Source: JBDTSW01 sp039930945
GTDB taxonomy: Bacteria; Actinomycetota; Thermoleophilia; Solirubrobacterales; 70-9
DNA length: 15,885 bases
Direction of reading: 5' to 3'
Assembly: GCA_039930945.1 (NCBI GenBank)
Contig: JBDTSW010000051.1
Location: 1-15,885 of the forward strand
The notes under the pieces are model-generated. The model was not told the DNA's origin. It made no database searches and saw nothing but the letters and a program-made list of their open reading frames with translations. How positions within the stretch are numbered: position 1 is the first letter of the stretch; every line of letters begins with the position of its first letter. The translations under genes were made by a program, and so were the position numbers. Below are positions 7,522-13,898 of the stretch, piece by piece.

Positions 7522-8514
7522 ATGCCTTCCTTCAGGCTGAGGCGCAGCAAGGACGAGCCCACGGTCGCCGAGACCCCGCAACCCGCCGCACCGGCGCCGC
7601 CGGAGCCCGTCGCGCCCGCGGTCGTGACGCCTCCCTCCGCGGCTCCGGAGCCTCTGTCGGACAAGCGCAAGTCGTTTCGCCTGAGGTCCCCGGCGGAAGC
7701 GGCCGCACGCAAGGCGGCGCGGGAGCAGGAGCGCGCCGAGAAGGCGGCGCTGAAGGAGCGCAAGACGGCCGAGAAGCGCGCGGCGAGGGAGCGCAAGGCG
7801 GCCGAGAAGGCGGGTTCCCCGCTCTCCCCGCCCGCCGTCGTGGTTCCCACGCCGGCGGCGGATCCCCTGCTCGCACCGCCGGCCGCCGCGGCCGTGGAGC
7901 CCGAGCAGGGGATCCCCTCCACCCCGGGGCTGGACGAGCGCCTGGTTCGCGAGGCGGCCGAGCGGGAGGCGATGGCGCGCCTCGATCAGGCCGAGCGCGG
8001 GGGCGAGGAAGACCGGTTGCGAGCTGAGTCCGAGCGCGTCCGGATCGAGACGGAGAGCAGGATCCAGGAGGCCGAGGGGCTTCAGCCGGCCGCAGAGGAG
8101 CCCCCGCCCGCCGCCGTCGGCGGAGAGGAATCGCCCCGCGAGGCGCTGCTGCGGGAGCTGCACGACGCCGAGCGCCAGCTCGTCGAGGGACGCGATCAGG
8201 AAACCCAGCTCGCCTACGAGCTCGAGCAGGCCGAGCAGCGCCTGCTCGAGAGCCAGCGCCGCACGGCGGAGGCGCTTGAGCAGGCGACCCAGCGCCTGGA
8301 GCTGGTCGAGAGTCGAGCCGCCGAGGCGGAGGAGCGAGCCGCGCGCGCCGAGCGGCTGGTCGGAATCAAGGCCGAGGGGGCGGGCGGGGAGGTCGAGCTG
8401 CGCGAGCTGCGCGACCGCATCGCCGAGGCGGAGGAGCGGGCCGTGCAGGCGGAGCAGCGGGCGCGCGACGTGATCAGCTCGATCGACGAGGCGTCGCCGC
8501 CGGATCCGACCTAG
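7522..8514 (+). CDS. Coiled-coil protein of unknown function
   Basis: I do not recognise a family. From the ATG at 7522 it has 330 residues, rich in Ala, Glu, Arg and Pro, with no signal peptide or membrane segment. Order: a short SFRLRRSK motif (3-10), a Pro/Ala linker, a second SFRLRSP motif (51-57), a highly charged Lys/Arg/Glu helix (60-97), another Pro/Ala linker, then heptad-like helical stretches at about 137-185 and 204-316. The start 36 nt further upstream (7486) is in frame but adds non-conserved-looking residues. The gap from smpB is 47 nt, with no clear ribosome binding site before 7522. It may be co-transcribed with smpB. It could be a structural or scaffold protein. Low-complexity composition makes homology matches unreliable; codon use favours a real gene. 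Confidence 0.75.
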   Translation: MPSFRLRRSKDEPTVAETPQPAAPAPPEPVAPAVVTPPSAAPEPLSDKRKSFRLRSPAEAAARKAAREQERAEKAALKERKTAEKRAARERKAAEKAGSPLSPPAVVVPTPAADPLLAPPAAAAVEPEQGIPSTPGLDERLVREAAEREAMARLDQAERGGEEDRLRAESERVRIETESRIQEAEGLQPAAEEPPPAAVGGEESPREALLRELHDAERQLVEGRDQETQLAYELEQAEQRLLESQRRTAEALEQATQRLELVESRAAEAEERAARAERLVGIKAEGAGGEVELRELRDRIAEAEERAVQAEQRARDVISSIDEASPPDPT

Positions 8515-8523
8515 AGCCGCTTC

Positions 8524-9387
8524 TCAGACGTCGCTGAGAGAGCGCTCGAGGAAGGTCTCGGAGACGCCGAGCGCCAGCACGACCGCGAGGCCGAGGTAGA
8601 CGAGGGCGATCAGCGCCCTGGTGCGTCCCGGGATCGCGTGGTAGGCGCGGCTTTCGGGGGTGTTGCGGTCCTTCCAGCGCCGCCAGCTCTCGAGCCCGCC
8701 GAAGATCAGGATCAGGATCATGATCGGGTTGGGGAAGAGGAAGGTCAGCGCCACCAGCCCGGCGAACCCCGCGAGCCACACCCACGGGCTCAGCGCCGCC
8801 ATCGCGCGACCGCCGTCAAGCGGCAGCACCGGCAGCAGGTTGAAGAGGTTGATGAAGAAGCCGACGTAGGCCAGCGCCCGCCAGAAGTCGTCCCCGGTGG
8901 CCGCGTAGATGCCCAGCGGGATCAGGGTCGCGATCGTGCCGAGGATCGGGCCGGCGAGGCCCACCCGCGCCTCGGCGGCGGCGTCGTCGCCCAGCGACTT
9001 CGCCGCCACGACCGCGCCGAGGAAGGGGATGAACATCGGTGCCGAGGCGTCGATCCCCTCGCGGCGAAGCTGGATCACGTGCCCCAGCTCGTGCAGCAAC
9101 AACAGCAGCACGAAGCCGAGCGCGAACGTCCATGGCCAGATCAGCGTGTAGGCGGCGATCGAGACCAGCATCGTCGCCGAGGTCGTGAAGATCTTCAGCT
9201 TCGGCAGCAGCAGGATCAGCGCCTTGCCCTTGGTCGCCAGCAGCACCGCCCCGGCGGCCACCGGCCCAAGGCCCCGGCGCAGCCGCTGGCGCCAGCTCGA
9301 GCCCCGGCCCGACCCCGGGTGAACGGGCTCGTACTCGCGCTCGGGCGGCCGATCGCCTCCCCAGGTGGTTGTCCCCGTCTCGCTCAT
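8524..9387 (-). CDS. Site-2-type intramembrane metalloprotease (M50 family)
   Basis: This is a polytopic membrane protein of 287 residues with the zinc motif HELGH (H99, E100, H103) inside a hydrophobic helix and the second family motif NLLPVLPLDGGR, whose D191 would be the third zinc ligand. A soluble N-terminus of about 40 residues precedes the first hydrophobic region (about 43-62); further membrane segments lie at about 69-98, 115-130, 143-162, 171-190, 200-231 and 257-275. There is no PDZ or CBS domain, so it resembles the short M50 proteins of actinobacteria rather than RseP/Rip1. Its substrate is unknown; members of this family cleave membrane-bound regulators or signal-peptide remnants. 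It lies downstream of ssrA in the same direction, separated by a strong hairpin, and ends 9 nt from the converging coiled-coil gene. Confidence 0.9.
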   Translation of the reverse strand: MSETGTTTWGGDRPPEREYEPVHPGSGRGSSWRQRLRRGLGPVAAGAVLLATKGKALILLLPKLKIFTTSATMLVSIAAYTLIWPWTFALGFVLLLLLHELGHVIQLRREGIDASAPMFIPFLGAVVAAKSLGDDAAAEARVGLAGPILGTIATLIPLGIYAATGDDFWRALAYVGFFINLFNLLPVLPLDGGRAMAALSPWVWLAGFAGLVALTFLFPNPIMILILIFGGLESWRRWKDRNTPESRAYHAIPGRTRALIALVYLGLAVVLALGVSETFLERSLSDV

Positions 9388-9451
9388 CGCCGTGTCCCAT
9401 CGTCCATCGCTTCGGTAAATGTAGCTTCAGGGTGATGGCCGGCCCGAGACA

Positions 9452-9490
9452 GACGACCGCCCTCCGAGCGGGGCTGGGAGGGCGGTGGTC
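9452..9490 (-). terminator. Hairpin terminator downstream of ssrA
   Basis: A near-perfect inverted repeat forms a 14-bp stem with one mismatch (9452-9465 with 9477-9490; the inner 10 bp, ACCGCCCTCC/GGAGGGCGGT, are perfect) around an 11-nt loop. It starts 6 nt after the tmRNA 3' end. On the minus strand it is followed by GTCTGTCTCG, which is only moderately U-rich. It is the strongest GC hairpin of this intergenic region and separates ssrA from the M50 gene. Confidence 0.75.
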
Positions 9491-9495
9491 TTCAG

Positions 9496-9861
9496 TGGAG
9501 GCGGCCGGTACTGCCCCGGCGTCCGCAAAGCCTGTTCCGGTGCGTACTACGAGCGTTCCCGTCGGAGTCTGATCTCGGCGTTCGGCTTGGTCAATCCGCG
9601 GGACACGTTGCCGACGCCACACCCTCCTTTCAATGTCCCCCTCGGGTCGAGGGTCTTACCCTTGGGGTGAGCCCGCTAATGAAGCCGCGACCCGGGACGC
9701 GGGCCGCCCGGCGCGACTACCCTCACCGCCTAAGCAGCGAGGGCGAACTCATGTTCAGAGTTCGCACTTATGGTTTCCGGGGGTATTTAACGAGGCCAAC
9801 CCGGGTCCTCGACTCGCAACACCGGAACGGTCCAGCTTCACGTCGAATCTGGAACGCCCCC
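9496..9861 (-). ncRNA. ssrA: Transfer-messenger RNA (tmRNA, SsrA)
   Basis: This is a tmRNA of about 366 nt. The 5' end GGGGGCG (9861-9855) pairs perfectly with CGCCUCC (9503-9497), including a G3-U70 wobble, the alanyl-tRNA synthetase signal, and A73 at 9496. The hallmark GAUUCGACG follows the 5' acceptor strand. P2 is visible as GUUCCGGUG (9828-9820) with CACCGGAAC (9542-9534). GUUGGCCUCGUUAAA before the tag matches the pk1/single-stranded region. The resume frame runs from GCG (9765-9763) to UAG (9732-9730) and encodes ANSEHEFALAA; with the charged alanine, the tag is AANSEHEFALAA. The T-stem GCCGG/CCGGC is regular, but the 7-nt loop is GGCAGUA, not UUCGANU. CCA is not encoded. It rescues stalled ribosomes with SmpB, encoded about 2 kb away. 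Confidence 0.95.
9730..9765 (-). other. tmRNA tag-peptide reading frame
   Basis: The frame has eleven codons plus UAG, read by a ribosome after it switches to tmRNA: GCG AAC UCU GAA CAU GAG UUC GCC CUC GCU GCU UAG. The ending FALAA is a variant of the common YALAA degron recognised by ClpXP and tail-specific proteases. The bases AUAAGU just before the GCG agree with the usual pattern upstream of the resume codon. Confidence 0.93.
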
Positions 9862-9873
9862 ATATGTGCACCA

Positions 9874-9879
9874 ATCATA
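9874..9879 (-). promoter_or_regulatory. -10 box of the ssrA promoter
   Basis: TATGAT on the minus strand differs from the TATAAT consensus by one base. It ends 12 nt before the mature 5' end of tmRNA, leaving a short leader of about 5-6 nt for RNase P to remove. No strong -35 box is seen at 17-18 nt. Confidence 0.6.
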
Positions 9880-9931
9880 GCCCCGCGAGCCGTGATCTCG
9901 GGCAGATGATCGTGGTCATGCAGCCGAGACT

Positions 9932-9944
9932 GCCTGAGCCAGGC
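9932..9944 (-). terminator. Small hairpin after the ABC operon
   Basis: GCCTG/CAGGC form a 5-bp stem with a 3-nt loop, starting 2 nt after the ATPase gene stop on the minus strand. There is no U-tract. It is the only candidate for ending or stabilising the ABC transcript before the ssrA promoter; read-through into ssrA is possible. Confidence 0.3.
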
Positions 9945-9946
9945 GG

Positions 9947-10696
9947 CTAGGCGCGCCCCGCCACGAGCAGGCGGCGCAGGAAGCGCTTGGTCTCGTCCTC
10001 GACCGGCGCCTCCAGGACCTGCTCGGGCGGGCCGATCTCGATCAGGCGGCCCTCGTGCAGGAAGCCGACGGTGTCGGCGACCTCGCGGGCGAAGCCCATC
10101 TCGTGCGTGGCAAGGAGCATCGTCGCCCCCTCGTCCTTGAGGTCGCGCACCGCCTCCAGGACCTCGCCGACCAACTCGGGGTCGAGCGCGCTGGTGACCT
10201 CGTCGAGCAGCATCGCCCGCGGGCGGGTGGCGAAGGCGCGGGCGATCGCGACGCGCTGTTGCTGGCCGCCGGAGAGGCGATCGGGGAGATCGTCCTCTCG
10301 CCCGGCCATGCCGAAGCGCTCGAGCAGCTCGTGGGCGATCACCCTCGCTTGGTCGCCCGGCACGCTGCGTCCCTGCACGATCCCCAGCAGCACGTTGTCG
10401 ATCACGTTCAGATGGGGGAACAGGTTGTAGGCCTGGAAGACGAGCCCCAGCCTGCGTCGCACCCCCACGGAGTCGACCGAGGGATCCGTGATCACCTCGC
10501 CGTCGAGGAAGATGTCCCCGTCGTCGATGTCCTCGAGCAGGTCGACGCAGCGCAGCAGGGTGGACTTGCCCGAGCCCGAGGCGCCGATCACCGCCACCGC
10601 CTCGTGCTCGTGGACGGCGAGATCGATCCCGTGAAGGACCTCGAGGTCGCCGAAGGACTTGGTCACGCCGCGGAACTCGAGCACTGGCCCGCTCAT
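9947..10696 (-). CDS. Polar amino acid-type ABC transporter, ATP-binding protein
   Basis: This is the GlnQ/HisP-type ATPase that powers import by the permease encoded just upstream, 249 residues. Walker A GASGSGKST (38-46), Q-loop FQAYNLFPH, signature LSGGQQQR (141-148), Walker B AMLLDEVTSALDP (D165, E166) and switch H198 in LLATHEMGFAREV are all intact. THEMGFA and DEVTSALDPE are characteristic of the amino acid subfamily. The ATG overlaps the permease stop as ATGA, so it is translationally coupled and is the last gene of the operon. The actual substrate depends on the binding protein and cannot be read from this gene. Confidence 0.95.
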   Translation of the reverse strand: MSGPVLEFRGVTKSFGDLEVLHGIDLAVHEHEAVAVIGASGSGKSTLLRCVDLLEDIDDGDIFLDGEVITDPSVDSVGVRRRLGLVFQAYNLFPHLNVIDNVLLGIVQGRSVPGDQARVIAHELLERFGMAGREDDLPDRLSGGQQQRVAIARAFATRPRAMLLDEVTSALDPELVGEVLEAVRDLKDEGATMLLATHEMGFAREVADTVGFLHEGRLIEIGPPEQVLEAPVEDETKRFLRRLLVAGRA

Positions 10697-11577
10697 CGCG
10701 TCTGCCTCCTGCGTTCCCAGCGGTCGAGCAGCCGCGCCATCGGGATCGTGATCAGCAGGTAGAGCAGCGCCGCGGCGACCAGCGGCGTGTAGTTGAAGCT
10801 CGCCAGGGAATCGATCTGCGCCTGGCGAAACGCCTCGCCGGTGACGCCGATGATCGCGATCAGCGCCACGTCCTTCTGCAGTGCGATGAAGTCGTTGAGC
10901 AGGGGCGGGCCGACTCGGCGAACGGCCTGGGGCACGATCACGTGGCGCAGCGCCTGGCGCTCGGTGAGGCCGACCGCCAGGGCGGCGTCGCGCTGGCCGC
11001 GATGGATCGAGTTGATGCCGGCGCGATAGACCTCCGAGACGTAGGCGCCGTAGGAGAGGGCGAGGGCGAGGCCGCCGAGCACGACCGGCTCGGTCGGGAG
11101 CCAGGCCAGCGGCTGCGCCCCGCTGGCGCTCTCGCCGACGGCGATGGCGGGAACCCCGAAGCCGATCAGGTAGACGAGCAGGATCGTCGGGATGCCGCGG
11201 AAGACGTCGGTGTAGCCGACCGCGAGGATCTTCAGCGGGAACAGCGCCGGGACGTCGACGGTGCGCAGCAGGGCGACGGTGAGGCCGAGGATCAGGACGA
11301 CCACCTCGACGACCATGAAGACCCGGATGTCGAGCCAGAAGGCCTCGAGGATTCGGGGGAAGGAGTCACGGAAGACCTCGGGGTCGAAGAAGGCGTCGCG
11401 GAAGACCGGCCACCCGGGGCTGGTCAGGAGCAGCACCGCGAGGCCGCCCAGGACCACTACCGTCGAGGCGATCGCGATCCCCTGGTGGCGCAGGGTGCGG
11501 GCACGTCGTGCGGCGGCGCGCTCGGCGCGGCGATCCGGGACCGCCGGCCCGGGGGCGGTGCCGGCGGCGTCGCTCAC
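10693..11577 (-). CDS. Polar amino acid-type ABC transporter, permease
   Basis: This is the inner-membrane permease of the HisMQ/GlnP family, 294 residues from a GTG. A basic cytoplasmic N-terminus (about 1-32) precedes TM1 (about 33-52), with further membrane segments at about 85-105, 127-147, 163-180, 234-246 and 264-284. The EAA coupling loop is clear at about 178-225 (YVSEVYRAGINSIHRGQRDAA...LRHVIVPQAVRRVGPPLLN), which contacts the ATPase. Only one permease gene is present, so a homodimer is likely. It starts 25 nt after the binding-protein stop, with no evident Shine-Dalgarno sequence and with a strong hairpin lying just upstream. At the other end it overlaps the ATPase gene. Confidence 0.94.
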   Translation of the reverse strand: MSDAAGTAPGPAVPDRRAERAAARRARTLRHQGIAIASTVVVLGGLAVLLLTSPGWPVFRDAFFDPEVFRDSFPRILEAFWLDIRVFMVVEVVVLILGLTVALLRTVDVPALFPLKILAVGYTDVFRGIPTILLVYLIGFGVPAIAVGESASGAQPLAWLPTEPVVLGGLALALSYGAYVSEVYRAGINSIHRGQRDAALAVGLTERQALRHVIVPQAVRRVGPPLLNDFIALQKDVALIAIIGVTGEAFRQAQIDSLASFNYTPLVAAALLYLLITIPMARLLDRWERRRQTR

Positions 11578-11595
11578 GGGAGCTGTGTGGGGGCG

Positions 11596-11618
11596 GCCGG
11601 TGCTACTCGAGCACCGGC
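11596..11618 (-). promoter_or_regulatory. Hairpin spanning the binding-protein stop codon
   Basis: A perfect 9-bp inverted repeat, GCCGGTGCT (11596-11604) and AGCACCGGC (11610-11618), around a 5-nt loop. It includes the last codons and the TAG (11605-11603) of the substrate-binding protein and lies 18 nt before the permease GTG. This is the classic position for an mRNA-stabilising or partial-termination structure that keeps binding-protein output above that of the membrane subunits. No U-tract follows. Confidence 0.6.
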
Positions 11619-12475
11619 GCGTCCGTCTTCTCGGCGATCCAGGTCTGCTCGATCCCGGCGAGCTCGCCGGAGTCGGAGAGCTCGGTGATCGCGGCGGAGA
11701 CGCAGTCGGTCAGCGGCGAGTCCTTCCCCAGCAGCGCCCCCCACTCGTCGCCGCCCGGGGCCGTGAACTGGCCGACCGTGGTCGCCTCGGGCACCTGCAC
11801 CGCGGTCAGGTAGAAGGCCGTGGGCACGTCGACGACGACCGCATCGACCTGTTCCTGCTTGAGGGCGCTGACGACGTCGTTCGAGTTGTCGAACACCTGC
11901 GGCTCGGTCGAGGGCGCGATCGAGGCGTTGACGGCCTCGAGGCTGGTGGTCCCGATCTGGACGCCGATCGAGGCGTCCTCCAGGTCCGCGAGCGAGGTCG
12001 CATCGGCGAAGTCCGAGCTCTTCAGCGCGACCACGGCCTGCTTGGCCGTGTAGTAGGGCGCCGAGAAGTCCACCTGCTCGGCGCGCTTGGGGGTGATCGA
12101 GATCTGGTTGACGTCGAAGTCGAAGTCCTTCGGGCCCGGGGCGTAGGAGGAGTTGAACGGCTCCACGACCCAGTTGACGTCCGAGGAGGCGAAGCCCAGG
12201 GTGTCGGCGACGGCGTAGGCGACGGCGCTCTCGAAGCCCTTGCCGTTGGTCGGGTCGTCGTCCTCGAAGTAGGGCGGGAAGGCGGGACTGTCGGTCGCCA
12301 CCGTCAGCTCGCCGCTCTTCAGCGTCTCCAGCTGATTGGGCGTGCAGTCGTCGAGCGAGACGGTCGCTGACGAGTCGGAGCTCGAGTCGTCGCTCGAGTC
12401 GTCGTCAGAGCCACAGCCGGCGATCAGGGCGGCCAGGGCGAGTGGGAGCAGGAAGGTGATGCGGAGCTTCGGCAC
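11603..12475 (-). CDS. Amino acid-type ABC transporter, substrate-binding lipoprotein
   Basis: This is a family 3 extracellular solute-binding protein, 290 residues from the GTG at 12475. That start is preferred over an ATG 12 codons upstream because GAGGT sits 7 nt before it and it yields a clean lipoprotein signal: MPKLR, hydrophobic core, then LIAGC with the lipidated Cys at residue 21. An Asp/Ser-rich spacer (22-36) follows, then the binding fold: LTVATDSPAFPPYFE, GFESAVAYAVADTLG, FDFDVNQISITPKRAEQVDFSAPYY, LEDASIGVQIGTTS, and VDAVVVDVPTAF. The protein would sit on the outer face of the membrane and hand its ligand to the permease. Ligand specificity is not evident. It is the first gene of the operon, and no second operon member precedes it. 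Confidence 0.93.
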   Translation of the reverse strand: MPKLRITFLLPLALAALIAGCGSDDDSSDDSSSDSSATVSLDDCTPNQLETLKSGELTVATDSPAFPPYFEDDDPTNGKGFESAVAYAVADTLGFASSDVNWVVEPFNSSYAPGPKDFDFDVNQISITPKRAEQVDFSAPYYTAKQAVVALKSSDFADATSLADLEDASIGVQIGTTSLEAVNASIAPSTEPQVFDNSNDVVSALKQEQVDAVVVDVPTAFYLTAVQVPEATTVGQFTAPGGDEWGALLGKDSPLTDCVSAAITELSDSGELAGIEQTWIAEKTDAPVLE

Positions 12476-12510
12476 AGTCGGACCTCGGGTTCGGGGGCGG
12501 CAGCGCCGCA

Positions 12511-12516
12511 ATCCTA
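12511..12516 (-). promoter_or_regulatory. Candidate -10 box of the ABC importer operon
   Basis: TAGGAT (form TANNNT) on the minus strand lies 35 nt upstream of the binding-protein GTG, leaving a leader of about 28 nt that includes the GAGGT ribosome binding site. No good -35 hexamer is visible. Confidence 0.35.
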
Positions 12517-12551
12517 GACGGTTGAGGTTCGTGCCGAAGCTGCCGTTGTCG

Positions 12552-12571
12552 CGGGCCGGGCCGGGCCGGGC
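12552..12571 (+). repeat. Short GC tandem repeat (CGGGC x4)
   Basis: Four perfect copies of the 5-bp unit CGGGC in tandem, running into CGGCCGCG. It lies in the non-coding stretch (about 12476-12749) between the sigma factor gene and the ABC operon. The rest of that stretch holds the candidate ABC promoter and the hairpin after the sigma gene; I see no gene in it. Confidence 0.6.
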
Positions 12572-12728
12572 CGGCCGCGTCCCCCTGCTTCCGCGTACCT
12601 GAGCCCGAACCCGGCCGCCCCGCCCGTCCCTGCGCTCGGCGCCGGCAAGCGCCTATTCAGTTCAACCGGCAAGGTCCTCGGGCGCACGCGCCCGCGACCA
12701 AGTCAAGCCGAACTCAACGAAGCGATCG

Positions 12729-12746
12729 CGCCGGGTGTGCCCGGCG
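12729..12746 (-). terminator. Hairpin after the sigma factor gene
   Basis: CGCCGGG (12729-12735) and CCCGGCG (12740-12746) form a perfect 7-bp stem with a 4-nt loop, starting 3 nt beyond the stop codon of the sigma factor gene. It is well placed for termination but is not followed by a U-run. Confidence 0.5.
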
Positions 12747-12749
12747 GCC

Positions 12750-13898
12750 CTACCGGGTGGCGACGAAGCCGGCCTGCGCGGTGGTTCCCTGGCCGGCGAA
12801 CGGGTCGCCGCTGGGCGGCGGGTTGTTGCCGTCGGGCGGAGGCTCTTCAACGGGCGGCGGGCCGGGCTCGTTCTTGGGGGCGCCCGGGTCTGCCGGGGGC
12901 GCCGAGGGCGGGGCCTCCTCGACCGGTGGGGCGGGCGAGGGCGCGGCGACCGGCTCCTTGGCAAGCGGAACCTCGGCTGCCGGAGCTTCGGGCTCGCCGG
13001 CGGGCCCGTCGTCGCGAGCCGGCGGCGAGGGTGAGCGCCCGGCCTCGGTGTCGGCGATCGGCGTGTCCGGGCGCAGCGGGATGGCGGGGGCCGAGGCTGC
13101 GGCCGGCTGCGCCTGCACGGCGCTGGACCCGCTGGAAGCCGGTTCCGGATCCTGCGAGTTCGCGCGGCCGATGGTGGCGGCCCCCGCGACCACCGTGGTC
13201 GCCGCGATCGCCATCAGCTTCGCCTGGACGACGGAGCTGCCGGCTTCGGCCGCTCCCTCGCCGCCCGCGGCATTCACCAGGCCCCAGAGCTTGCGGCCGA
13301 GACCATGGAGCAGGGGCAGCGGTGCGATTGCGACGGCGGCCTTGCGAAGGTGCGCGCGCGCCCTCGACAGCAGCGCCCTGACGGAGTTCGGCGAGGTGTC
13401 CAGCCTGGCGGCGATCTCGTCATAGCCGAGCCCTTCGAAGACGCTGAGCAGGAGCGCGGTCCGCTGGCGTTCGGGAAGCCGGTCGAGGTCGGAGACCACC
13501 TGGCGCACCTCTCCTCGCTGAGCAGCGATCTCCGGGGGCTGCGGGACGCCGTCGATCTCGGGGCTGAGCTGCTCGTGGTCCCAGTCCTTGCGGGTCCGCA
13601 TGTTGATCGCCGCGTTGTGGGCCACCCGGTAGAGCCATGCCCGCAGATGGATCGGCCGCGGGTCCTCGCGCAGGTGCATCGCCGCCTTGCTGAGCGCGTG
13701 CTGGGTGACGTCCTCAGCGTGATCGCGGCCGACGTGGCGGGCGCTGTAGCGGATCAGCGGCGCGCGATAGCGGCGAACGATCTCCTCAAAGGCACGGTCG
13801 TCTCCATCGCGCGCCCTCCTGACCAACTCTGCGTCGGCGAGACTCGGTAGAGGAGTCAGCGAAACCCGGGCCCGGGTTGCTGTTGTCGCTGTCGGCAT
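12750..13898 (-). CDS. ECF-type sigma factor with membrane segment and proline-rich C-terminal tail
   Basis: This is an RNA polymerase sigma factor of the extracytoplasmic-function type, 382 residues, about twice the usual length. Sigma region 2 spans about 24-100 (AFEEIVRRYRAPLIRYSARHVG, DHAEDVTQHALSKA, LRAWLYRVAHNAAIN); region 4 spans about 137-187 (LPERQRTALLLSVFEGLGYDEIAARLDTSPNSVRALLSRARAHLR). After a linker comes a hydrophobic segment at about 227-245 (LMAIAATTVVAGAATIG), probably membrane-spanning, then about 135 residues rich in Pro, Ala and Glu with no fold I recognise. The ATG at 13898 has an AGGAAGAGAGGA purine run upstream. No anti-sigma gene is adjacent, so the tail may hold or sense in its place. 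Targets are unknown. It is divergent from the VOC gene. Confidence 0.9.
   Translation of the reverse strand: MPTATTATRARVSLTPLPSLADAELVRRARDGDDRAFEEIVRRYRAPLIRYSARHVGRDHAEDVTQHALSKAAMHLREDPRPIHLRAWLYRVAHNAAINMRTRKDWDHEQLSPEIDGVPQPPEIAAQRGEVRQVVSDLDRLPERQRTALLLSVFEGLGYDEIAARLDTSPNSVRALLSRARAHLRKAAVAIAPLPLLHGLGRKLWGLVNAAGGEGAAEAGSSVVQAKLMAIAATTVVAGAATIGRANSQDPEPASSGSSAVQAQPAAASAPAIPLRPDTPIADTEAGRSPSPPARDDGPAGEPEAPAAEVPLAKEPVAAPSPAPPVEEAPPSAPPADPGAPKNEPGPPPVEEPPPDGNNPPPSGDPFAGQGTTAQAGFVATR

Noticed and set aside
8816..9622. 268-residue minus-strand frame overlapping the M50 gene and the end of ssrA
   Set aside because: Different frame from the HELGH-containing protein, runs through the tmRNA terminator, and shows no motif.
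9633..9950. Open frames on the + strand in the 9.6-9.95 kb region
   Set aside because: They lie antisense to the tmRNA gene, whose structure and tag frame explain the sequence.
11261..12370. 369-residue open frame on the + strand opposite the binding-protein and permease genes
   Set aside because: It spans the junction of two well-supported minus-strand genes and has repetitive Asp/Gly/Arg shadow composition.
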